A stretch of DNA of 9,740 bases from Candidatus Sifarchaeum subterraneum. GTDB taxonomy: Archaea; Asgardarchaeota; Sifarchaeia; Sifarchaeales; Sifarchaeaceae. The first letter of the stretch is position 1. Each line of letters opens with the position of its first letter. Location: the NCBI GenBank assembly GCA_016292335.1, contig JAECRX010000263.1:1-9740 (forward strand), written 5' to 3'. Positions 1-5,642 of the stretch are shown piece by piece. Under the pieces are notes generated by a model. It was not told where the DNA came from. It made no database searches and saw only the letters and a list, made by a program, of their open reading frames with translations. Both the position numbers and the translations under genes were made by a program.

Positions 1-1
1 T

Positions 2-427
2 AAAGGGCATACTGTATTTCTGAATTCTTGGAGAGAAGGTGGCATGCTTTATGCGGGCGATGTCCATGCGTCACAAGGAGATTCGGAACTTACTGGGTTA
101 GCCGATGAAACACCAGCGGATTTAATATTAAGTGTGGATGTTATAAAAAACAAGTACATACCGGGCGTTTGGCGCATAGAAAAGCCAAACAGTATCGTTC
201 AGGTTGACACCGCAAAAAATGCAGGAACTGCTGTAATGGCCCTTAACAGTTGCTTCGTTAATATGATGAGTTGGCTCGTAGAAGAATATGGTTATGGTAA
301 GCGAGAGGCTTATCTACATATGAGTGCAAATCCTGACATCAGAATAAATGTCTATCAGTTTGTCGATGGCTTCTTCGTATGTGGGGTAGAAGTTCCCAGG
401 AAATACCTAACCATTAAAGAAGTATAA
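2..427 (+). CDS. Acetamidase/formamidase, C-terminal part (5' end outside window)
   Basis: The reading frame is open from base 2 to the TAA at 425-427, giving 141 residues with no start of its own; the ATG at 44 is internal because homologous-looking sequence precedes it. The stretch GDVHASQGDSELTG is the family hallmark (usually GDvHAaqGdGE), placing this in the FmdA/AmdA acetamidase/formamidase family, which hydrolyses short-chain amides to the acid and ammonia in the cytoplasm. Family members are roughly 300 residues, so about half is missing to the left. The remaining part carries the usual alternating strand pattern and ends in a typical short tail (EVPRKYLTIKEV). Two T-tracts follow the stop, so it probably ends its transcript. 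Family assignment is confident; substrate preference (formamide or acetamide) cannot be read from this fragment. Confidence 0.87.
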   Translation, partial: KGHTVFLNSWREGGMLYAGDVHASQGDSELTGLADETPADLILSVDVIKNKYIPGVWRIEKPNSIVQVDTAKNAGTAVMALNSCFVNMMSWLVEEYGYGKREAYLHMSANPDIRINVYQFVDGFFVCGVEVPRKYLTIKEV

Positions 428-434
428 CCCTCCC

Positions 435-463
435 TTTTTTTTATAGCAAAGAACTTTTTTTTT
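435..463 (+). terminator. Double T-tract terminator after the amidase
   Basis: Eight T at 435-442 and nine T at 455-463 follow the amidase stop by 8 and 28 bases, with no strong hairpin before them. Bare U-tracts of this kind are the usual archaeal transcription stop. Function is inferred from position and composition. Confidence 0.6.
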
Positions 464-762
464 AAATTACCTAGTGCAATCAGGTGAGAGCCCCTCGGTT
501 GTTGGTGCATGGGTTTTCGCTATCTGTATCCCCTTTCTTTTTCCCTGTTGCCTTTACTCCCCTCCTCCTCTTCCACTGAGTTTTCCCTTTTCTCTATCCA
601 TAGTGTCACTCCATTTTGCGCCCTTTTTTCCTGATTTATCTATTTATCCTTGTTTCCCCCCAATTTGTGTGCTTATCTTTGAGGTATATGATTGCAGCAT
701 CTAGTTGGAGGGCAATAACACTATTTCGACATCTTCTGGACTTTTTTCTCTTTCCTAGCGAA
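464..762. other. Gene-free pyrimidine-rich intergenic tract
   Basis: I see no credible gene here. The plus strand is strikingly pyrimidine-rich: 51 of 60 bases at 541-600 and 47 of 60 at 601-660 are C or T. A 76-codon open frame from a GTG at 474 is only a by-product of this bias (it reads as Pro/Phe/Leu/Ser/Cys-rich low-complexity sequence), and the purine-rich complement is interrupted by stops. No tRNA- or rRNA-like structure was recognised. The tract may be part of a long leader or relic DNA. Confidence 0.5.
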
Positions 763-778
763 ACAGATATATATCTGT
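763..778. promoter_or_regulatory. Perfect 16-bp palindrome with TATATA core
   Basis: ACAGATATATATCTGT is identical to its reverse complement. It lies 137 bases before the M20 hydrolase start. Its TATATA centre could be a TATA box and its symmetry could serve a dimeric repressor; neither role is shown by sequence alone. Confidence 0.45.
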
Positions 779-779
779 G

Positions 780-808
780 AGAACCAATTCCCTTGAGTGG
801 TTCTTTTT
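780..808 (+). terminator. Hairpin plus T-run in the M20 leader
   Basis: AGAACCA at 780-786 pairs with TGGTTCT at 798-804 (7 bp, 11-nt loop), and a run of T ends at 808. The shape is that of a weak intrinsic terminator or attenuator upstream of the M20 gene. As the tract is T-rich anyway, the T-run may be coincidental. Confidence 0.35.
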
Positions 809-867
809 CCATTTTTGTCGTTATTACATTGCTACAGAAGAAGAACCGCTCTTTTTAACCTTTCTTT

Positions 868-885
868 ATTTTTCGAACGAAAAAT
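868..885. promoter_or_regulatory. Inverted repeat (operator candidate) before the M20 gene
   Basis: ATTTTTCG at 868-875 and CGAAAAAT at 878-885 are perfect 8-bp arms around a 2-base centre, ending 30 bases before the M20 ATG. Position and symmetry suit binding of a dimeric transcription factor at or near the promoter. No regulator gene lies next to it in the window. Confidence 0.45.
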
Positions 886-915
886 CCTTGTCAAAAAACA
901 GAAAGAGGCGAAACA

Positions 916-2088
916 ATGTCTGTTAAGGAGAAAGTTCTCTCATCCATTAGAAGAGAGCCAATACTTGAGTTACTCAAAAAGCTCATTTCTATACCCTCGA
1001 TCATGGGAGAAGAGCACGAAATAGCTGAATACGTAATGAATTGGTTTAGTGATCTAGGATTTGAAACACAATCTATTCCGATTCCAAATTGTGGGCCTAC
1101 AGTAATCGCAAAATTGGAAAATCCAGAATTCCTTTATTATGGACATCTTGATACAGTCCCAGTTTGTGATGGATGGACTCGTGATCCGTTTAATCCGGTG
1201 GTGGAAGGCGATTTTCTATATGGGTTAGGTGCATTCGATATGCTTGGAGGTTTAACTGCATTGATGATTGCAGCTAAAGCCCTGAAGGAAGCCGGAGTGG
1301 AAAAAGGCCTTATGGTGGTAGCCGCATCAGATGAAGAAGGATTTTCAAGAGGTGCTTATACAATAATTCAAAAAGGTCTCTTACGGGGAATTGAATCCGC
1401 CATTTGTGGAGAACCGACTGGATTAGATCGAATTGAGATTGGCAGGCGAGGTAGATACGTCCTAAATATCAATGTAAAAGGGTTATCCGCACACGGTGCT
1501 ATGCCTGAAATGGGTATTAATGCAATCGAAGAGGCGAGTAAAATTATAACTTCATTGAAAGACTTAAAATTGAAAATGGCGTTACATCCAAGAATGCATG
1601 AAGGATCAATTACAACCTTGGGAATTGAAGGTGGAACACCTGCACTCTCTGTTCCAGATAAATGTAGTTTTATAGTTGATAGACATGTTGTACCTGGTGA
1701 AACAAAAGAAAAAGTTATGGAGGATTTCGAAGAACTTATTAAAAAGTTAAAACTTAGGGCTGAAGTGGAAATAGAGTGGTATAAGCGGCCTACACCATTT
1801 TTGGAATCTTATGAAATCTCTGTTGAAGAAGAAGTTGTAAAAAATATTTTAAAAATCATTGAAAAGGAGATAGGAACCAGACCGCAAATAAGCTACGGTA
1901 TGTCTGTTGCAGATGAGAATTATCTTGTAAATTTAGCAAGTATCCCGACCGTGACTTATGGTCCAGATGGTGGGAATTCACATTCTCCTGACGAATTTTG
2001 CGATTTAAATTCCGTTATTACTTGTAGTAGGGTTTATGCGTCCACTTTTCTTTCTTCGTATTTTAGATCTTCATTTACTCGATTATAA
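916..2088 (+). CDS. M20-family zinc hydrolase (ArgE/DapE/YgeY-like)
   Basis: Intact 390-residue cytosolic metallohydrolase of the M20 peptidase/deacylase family, which cleaves amide bonds of small peptides or N-acyl amino acids using two metal ions. Expected ligands are present: H77 and D79 in GHLD, bridging D108 in GAFDML, general base E140 and metal ligand E141 in SDEEG, E166 in CGEPTG, and H356 in GGNSHSPDE. The lid/dimerisation domain spans about 175-290, with the conserved SAHGAMPE around H193. Length is normal for the YgeY/ArgE/DapE group. The ATG follows a purine-rich AGAGGCG, supporting this start. One deviation is leucine (L104) where most relatives have arginine in GRGaxDM. The acetamidase upstream suggests amide or nitrogen salvage, but 488 bases separate them, so no operon is implied. 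The exact substrate cannot be told. Confidence 0.92.
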   Translation: MSVKEKVLSSIRREPILELLKKLISIPSIMGEEHEIAEYVMNWFSDLGFETQSIPIPNCGPTVIAKLENPEFLYYGHLDTVPVCDGWTRDPFNPVVEGDFLYGLGAFDMLGGLTALMIAAKALKEAGVEKGLMVVAASDEEGFSRGAYTIIQKGLLRGIESAICGEPTGLDRIEIGRRGRYVLNINVKGLSAHGAMPEMGINAIEEASKIITSLKDLKLKMALHPRMHEGSITTLGIEGGTPALSVPDKCSFIVDRHVVPGETKEKVMEDFEELIKKLKLRAEVEIEWYKRPTPFLESYEISVEEEVVKNILKIIEKEIGTRPQISYGMSVADENYLVNLASIPTVTYGPDGGNSHSPDEFCDLNSVITCSRVYASTFLSSYFRSSFTRL

Positions 2089-2322
2089 GTGTATTATCAT
2101 TCAACGCTTCCGCCTAAGAGGAAGCTTCGCGGCTTCATTATCCGTGCTGTTCTTACACCTTTTAGATCCAGCGAAAAAATTGTTGATATATGGATTGTGG
2201 ATTCCCCACAGAAATTTAGAATTGGAATGCATTTGTATACCGAAAATGGTTTTAGTGAAGTCATATTTTACTTGGGAGTTTTTGAGCAGTTTGGCTTCTC
2301 TATGTTGATGAAAAAAGAATAA
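2089..2322 (+). pseudogene. Probable GNAT acetyltransferase C-terminal remnant
   Basis: Directly after the M20 stop, and in the same frame, a 77-codon open frame begins with GTG and ends at 2322. Its second half reads like the end of a GNAT N-acetyltransferase: a strand-like IVDIWIVDSP, then MHLYTENGFSEV (compare the family's A..LYeknGF.ev), then a GF.mLMKKE ending. The acetyl-CoA-binding R/QxxGxG/A loop and everything before it are missing, so it cannot be a working enzyme. It carries no Shine-Dalgarno, and a hairpin (GCTTCC 2106-2111 with GGAAGC 2120-2125) lies inside its first codons, possibly the terminator-like end of the M20 transcript. I read it as a truncated relic; a small orphan protein or chance open frame is the alternative. 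Confidence 0.35.
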
Positions 2323-2825
2323 AATAAAAAAGCAAACATTTACCTTTATAAAAATACGTGTTCTAAAAATTAAAAACTTTAACACTTTTTAGAACGGAAA
2401 TTATGTATGGCGGATAACTTATGCATCAGGAAATAGTTATTTCAACTGACTGACTTTGACTTATTCAAAGTATTGTATTGACTCATCAAAGGGATACAAA
2501 AGAAATTAACTTTTTTTTATTTCAAAATTTTATTAATCCAATTGCGGGTCAATTTTCGGCTGGATCCTCATTTAAAACATTTAAAATTTACTTTTCGTTT
2601 ATCATAGACTTTAGTATGAATATTTCTTACTGTTACTTTTGAAACAAATGGCTTTCTTTCATCTCAGGCTGGATCTAAAATCAGCTTTAAAAAATGTAAT
2701 ATTGTGAAATGCATCAGTATAATGTGGAAATATTACCTCCCTATTCATCTACATAAGATAAACATTTTTATAGATTATTTTGTAAGTTTTAAGTGAGTCG
2801 AAGATAATTCTGGAGTGAGTCTTGG
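2323..2825. other. AT-rich intergenic region with no gene recognised
   Basis: No coding frame or structural RNA is supported here. It holds the long inverted repeat at 2360-2395, a shorter one (ACTTTGA 2453-2459 with TCAAAGT 2465-2471, 5-base spacer) and an 8-T run at 2511-2518. A TATA-like TTTTTATAGA at 2765-2774, about 50 bases before the small ORF at 2826, is the best promoter candidate. The word GGCTGGATC occurs twice. Next to two relics, the stretch is probably decayed coding or mobile DNA. Confidence 0.45.
2360..2395. repeat. 10-bp perfect inverted repeat
   Basis: GTTCTAAAAA (2360-2369) and TTTTTAGAAC (2386-2395) are perfect inverted arms around 16 bases. As RNA this would form an AU-rich hairpin; as DNA it could be a binding site. 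It lies on the relic-rich stretch between the M20 gene and the transposase remnant, but I found no second copy in the window to make it an IS end. Confidence 0.5.
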
Positions 2826-3002
2826 ATGAATGATAAAGAAGAATATCAGATAAAGGTTGTGGAACACGTATTTGGGATTATAAGTTATTTAAGAAAAAGA
2901 GCCAGAAGATTAGGAATTTATGATATACAAACTGAGCAAAATCTCCAAAGAGCTGCAAAATTGATGATGAATGGAAGCATCCATTGCTATATGTATACTT
3001 AA
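2826..3002 (+). pseudogene. Small hypothetical gene, probably frameshifted and cut by an IS
   Basis: An ATG 11 bases after a GGAG and about 50 bases after a TATA-like box opens a 58-codon charged, helical-looking frame (MNDKEEYQIKVVEHV...), ending at a TAA at 3000-3002. I do not recognise the family. Around the AAAA run at 2957-2960 a shift of one base would continue into another open frame reading ...KIDDEWKHPLLYVYLKP..., which looks more protein-like than the last residues of the unshifted frame. That second frame runs to about 3060, where the transposase-like sequence begins. I infer one gene with a homopolymer frameshift, interrupted by the insertion element. It could also be a genuine 58-residue protein. 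Confidence 0.35.
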
Positions 3003-3068
3003 AACCAATTTTTCGCACAATTAGTTTCGAAATTCCGAGACAGATAAGAAGGAAGAGGACAAGCATGT

Positions 3069-3397
3069 ATGTTGTTTTCGGATTTGATGGTGAGGAATCT
3101 CAGAAGTGTTCCCTTGACCAAGAGCGTTTTAGAGCGCATAGACATTCAAGACATAGTGGATGGTTTTGTGGATAAGAAGAACTATACAGAAGTAACATAT
3201 GGATAAATATTCGAATTGTTAGTCATGAACTGATTGTAATCACTCAGACCTTGTATCGGGTGAAGGAATGGACGGAGAAACATGATTTAGATGAGGTCTA
3301 CAGGGTAGATCTATCTTCATTGAATGATGATGCCCTAGGTAGAACGATAGAGATATTTGAAGGTATTCTATTCTTCGTCAGAGCCAAAGAATTCTAA
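3069..3397 (+). pseudogene. IS1634-like (IS4 superfamily) transposase, decayed N-terminal fragment
   Basis: Frame from 3069: NLRSVPLTKSVLERIDIQDIV matches the start of IS1634-family transposases (DUF4277-type; typical hLGplPLikallerlgi.eiid). After VTYG comes a TAA at 3204 where relatives have a codon such as CAA, then IFELLVMN, TGA at 3231, L, TAA at 3237 and SLRP. At about 3250 one base appears lost, and the neighbouring frame continues LYRVKEWTEKHDLDEVY and LNDDALGRTIEIFEGI, the conserved second block (PLYrv.eWaek..l, lnDDrLGRaLd). Three in-frame stops, a frameshift and loss of the whole catalytic DDE portion show that it is dead. It stops at 3397, 11 bases before the AAA+ ATPase gene. Family call rests on motif order remembered from the family, not on a search. 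Confidence 0.75.
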
Positions 3398-3408
3398 GTG
3401 GGATAGTT

Positions 3409-4644
3409 ATGGACTTAGAAGGACTTTATTCAATAGATAAGGAAGAAAATTTATTATCATTTTATGAATTAACCCGAAACCCCTTTATTGACACTTTTAC
3501 GACTAATGTGTATGTCCCAAGACAAGGTTTCGAAATTTATAATCTTGCACAACTTGTCTGTCAGGGCGGTGCAATTGGGCTGTTGACAGGGCCATTGGGA
3601 TCAGGTAAAACCTTTGAATTAGTCATGCTCGAAAAATATTTAGCAAAAGAATATGAGAAATGGAGGGAAATAAATAAAGAAGCTTTTAAGTGGGACAAAG
3701 TTCTGCCAATTTATATTGATGTTGGAACAGTCAAACAAATTAGTTTTCTTCTCACTACCATCGCGCGAGAAATCAATAAGATTGAGGATAGAGAAGTAAT
3801 ATCATCTACAAATGACTTATATCTGTTAGAAGATTCGATCATACATTTCTTAAGAAAGGAAAATATCCGATTGATTTTACTGATTAATGAAATACAATAT
3901 GTGAATCCCGAAATACTAGACTATTTAAGAGCTCTGTCAGAACCTAATGTCCAAGCAGTAGGCATTTTGGCATGCGGGCCAAGAAAACTCGTTGAGAAGA
4001 AACTTGGAGAAAGGACAACTGGACATCAACCTCTTGGGAGAAGAGTTGTAGGTGAAGTAACATTAAATCCTTTGACATTTGATCAGACGAAAGAATTGAT
4101 TGAAAAAAGACTTGAATGGGCAGACAACGGAATTTCCTTCAATGAGGAAATTACTGAACTAATTCATAATTTCTCGGGTGGGTTTCCCGCGATTTCTATC
4201 TCAATATGCAGAAAAAGTTTAGAAATTGCATTCTTGAATAAAGAAAAGACAATAGAAAGGAATACTGTGATAGAAGCTTATAATACAATTAGAGGCCTAC
4301 TAAAAATGAGGGGGGCCTCAGATGTTTTAACCACAGAAGGAATTCACCCACTTGAGCAATTGATTAATATTGAAATTTTATATCCTTATCCTCCTTTACA
4401 ACAAGAAATAATTAAGTCAATATGGGTACTGAAAGAGGCCACTTGCAAAAAAATACTGGAACACTTTGATCCAAAGGTACAAGAATACTCGAAAAAAGAA
4501 TATAGAAACAGATATCAATCAGTCAAGAAACAAATTAATAAATTAAAAAAGAAAAATGACATTGAAATAGTAAGAGCCGTATCTAGAGGAGCCTTCCTTT
4601 ATAGACTATCTGCAAGAATGCAGACACTATTGGCAACAGGTTAA
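3409..4644 (+). CDS. AAA+ ATPase, Orc1/Cdc6/ExeA-like, with C-terminal winged-helix-like region
   Basis: A 411-residue soluble P-loop ATPase. Walker A is GPLGSGKT at residues 61-68; the Walker B strand LILLINE (155-161) has asparagine N160 where the usual metal-binding aspartate sits, followed by the normal glutamate E161. ACGPRKL (188-194) lies where sensor 1 is expected, and GGFPAI (258-262 region) resembles the helical-lid motif of Cdc6/ExeA/STAND-type ATPases. The N-terminal LTRNPF (21-26) resembles the lead-in of such proteins. Residues about 325-405 are basic and helical (KKQINKLKKKNDIEIV...), ending in a probable winged helix, suggesting DNA or partner binding. The start has only a weak GTGGGA upstream. 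It sits alone between an IS relic and a convergent gene, so its pathway (replication, defence or mobile-element function) is undetermined. Confidence 0.8.
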   Translation: MDLEGLYSIDKEENLLSFYELTRNPFIDTFTTNVYVPRQGFEIYNLAQLVCQGGAIGLLTGPLGSGKTFELVMLEKYLAKEYEKWREINKEAFKWDKVLPIYIDVGTVKQISFLLTTIAREINKIEDREVISSTNDLYLLEDSIIHFLRKENIRLILLINEIQYVNPEILDYLRALSEPNVQAVGILACGPRKLVEKKLGERTTGHQPLGRRVVGEVTLNPLTFDQTKELIEKRLEWADNGISFNEEITELIHNFSGGFPAISISICRKSLEIAFLNKEKTIERNTVIEAYNTIRGLLKMRGASDVLTTEGIHPLEQLINIEILYPYPPLQQEIIKSIWVLKEATCKKILEHFDPKVQEYSKKEYRNRYQSVKKQINKLKKKNDIEIVRAVSRGAFLYRLSARMQTLLATG

Positions 4645-4655
4645 TTATCTCTGTG

Positions 4656-4662
4656 TTTTTTT
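4656..4662 (+). terminator. T-tract terminator of the AAA+ gene
   Basis: Seven T, 11 bases after the ATPase stop, without a strong hairpin; the position fits an archaeal U-tract terminator in the short gap between convergent genes. Confidence 0.5.
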
Positions 4663-4716
4663 CCCTAATTTTCTTGAACGTAAATCTCTGTTATAAGTAC
4701 AAATTAAAATATACAG

Positions 4717-4723
4717 AAAAAAA
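4717..4723 (-). terminator. T-tract terminator of the flavoprotein gene
   Basis: Seven A on the plus strand (seven T on the minus strand), 12 bases past the minus-strand stop at 4736, mirror the T-tract of the opposing gene. Confidence 0.5.
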
Positions 4724-4735
4724 GAAGTAGAGAAA

Positions 4736-5296
4736 TTATATCTTTCCTTTTGTGATTCCATAACTACCTATTTTTTCACCTAATTCCCAGTATTCGCCTA
4801 TATTGTATATTATGGGCATCGTTTTTTTGAAATCAATTTCTCCTTTCTCATCAAGAATGTCCTTATCGACTTGGACTGCAATTACTTCGCCGAGAAAGAG
4901 GTCTTGCATCCCCAATTTTATTTGCTGCAACACTTTACATTCGATGTTCATGGGACATTCTTTAATTGCAGGAGGCTTCACTTTTTTAGATGGAATCGGT
5001 GTTAATTTTGTCCTAGCGAACTTGTCTACATCTTTTCCAGAAGTTTCTCCACAAAATTCAACTTCAGGAAGAAGTTTAGTGGGGGGAATATTTACGACAA
5101 ATTCTTTGCTTTCTCCGATAAGATTACATGAATAACTTTCAGATCCAACGCCTATACCAATTATAGGTGGTTTGCTGCAGAGATTTGCTGCCCATGTCAA
5201 AGTGATAATATTTGCTTTCCCTTCTGAATCTATTGCTGTGACTAAAACAAGCGGACTTGGATACAATGAAGGCGATGTTTTTATCTCAACTTTCAT
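4736..5296 (-). CDS. Flavoredoxin / flavin reductase-like FMN-binding protein
   Basis: A 186-residue cytosolic protein of the DIM6/NTAB flavin reductase-like family (split-barrel FMN-binding fold). Members bind FMN and act as electron carriers (flavoredoxin) or flavin reductases. Visible family blocks are YPSPLVLVTAID (12-23), GKANIITLTW (26-35), CSKPPIIGIGV (40-50), EFVVNIP (65-71), CGETSGKDVDKFA (82-94) and LGEVIAV (135-141). Length and order are normal for archaeal flavoredoxins. The ATG at 5296-5294 has GAGGTG (minus strand, 5310-5305) eight bases upstream and a TATA-like box at 5338-5331. It is transcribed alone, divergent from the glycoside hydrolase and convergent with the ATPase. The cysteines at 40, 57 and 82 may or may not be structural. 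The electron partner is not evident. Confidence 0.88.
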   Translation of the reverse strand: MKVEIKTSPSLYPSPLVLVTAIDSEGKANIITLTWAANLCSKPPIIGIGVGSESYSCNLIGESKEFVVNIPPTKLLPEVEFCGETSGKDVDKFARTKLTPIPSKKVKPPAIKECPMNIECKVLQQIKLGMQDLFLGEVIAVQVDKDILDEKGEIDFKKTMPIIYNIGEYWELGEKIGSYGITKGKI

Positions 5297-5304
5297 TAAT
5301 CATG

Positions 5305-5338
5305 CACCTCTTTTTTCTTACACATAGAATCTTTTATA
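5305..5338 (-). promoter_or_regulatory. Promoter and ribosome-binding site of the flavoprotein gene
   Basis: On the minus strand TATAAAAG (5338-5331) lies about 35 bases before the ATG, and GAGGTG (5310-5305) eight bases before it. With archaeal TATA-to-start spacing of about 25, the transcript would begin close to the ribosome-binding site, giving a very short leader. Confidence 0.55.
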
Positions 5339-5390
5339 CCATACTAAATCGAGAAGTTTTTGTGAAATAAGTATTTCAAAACATAAAAAC

Positions 5391-5415
5391 TGAAAAAAAG
5401 TATATAAGCCTTATA
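5391..5415 (+). promoter_or_regulatory. BRE/TATA promoter overlapped by a palindrome
   Basis: A GAAAAAAAG purine stretch precedes GTATATAAG (5400-5408), the best BRE plus TATA match in the window. TATAAG (5403-5408) and CTTATA (5410-5415) form a 6-bp inverted repeat with a one-base centre over the box, so a repressor binding there could block TBP. It points toward the glycoside hydrolase 235 bases away, which would give a leader of roughly 210 nucleotides. Confidence 0.5.
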
Positions 5416-5458
5416 GTTTCAATTACAATTCAAATAAAGCCTAGTGGTCTATTAAAAC

Positions 5459-5479
5459 TTGAAAAGATATATTTTTCAA
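5459..5479. promoter_or_regulatory. Inverted repeat in the GH leader
   Basis: TTGAAAA (5459-5465) and TTTTCAA (5473-5479) are perfect 7-bp arms with a 7-base centre. Position in the divergent region makes an operator possible, but in such AT-rich DNA this is weak evidence. Confidence 0.3.
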
Positions 5480-5605
5480 CCATTTTTAACATTGTAAAAA
5501 ATACTGTGTTTAATTTACATTATCTCGAATATCTTCTTCTATTAAGACTTAAAAAATAGGACTTAAACACAACTTCGAGTAAAATTTTGAGAGCAAATAG
5601 TACAG

Positions 5606-5633
5606 ATCATTATTTTAGAACTCCAAATAAATT
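5606..5633 (+). repeat. Partial upstream copy of the GH coding sequence (28-bp direct repeat)
   Basis: These 28 bases match 5713-5740, inside the glycoside hydrolase gene, with only two differences. Read in the corresponding frame, this copy gives HYFRTPNKL against HYFRIPNKL in the gene: one difference is silent (TTT/TTC) and one changes Ile to Thr. The frame then hits TAG at 5638-5640. The second copy encodes a conserved GH35 motif, so this looks like a leftover of a duplicated or paralogous GH gene start. Confidence 0.7.
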
Positions 5634-5642
5634 GGGATAGGT

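Noticed and set aside
474..704. 76-codon plus-strand open frame rich in Pro, Phe, Leu and Ser
   Set aside because: It follows from the pyrimidine bias of the tract, has no convincing ribosome-binding site and no recognisable motif.
797..1024. 75-codon frame overlapping the start of the M20 gene
   Set aside because: It overlaps a well-supported gene in another frame and has no family features.
2878..3066. 62-codon minus-strand hydrophobic frame that could be a small membrane protein
   Set aside because: It is the complement of AT-rich relic coding sequence; the plus strand is better explained by the broken small gene.
2984..3175. 63-codon plus-strand frame from a TTG
   Set aside because: Its second half is the out-of-frame reading of the transposase remnant; its first half is treated as the shifted continuation of the small gene at 2826.
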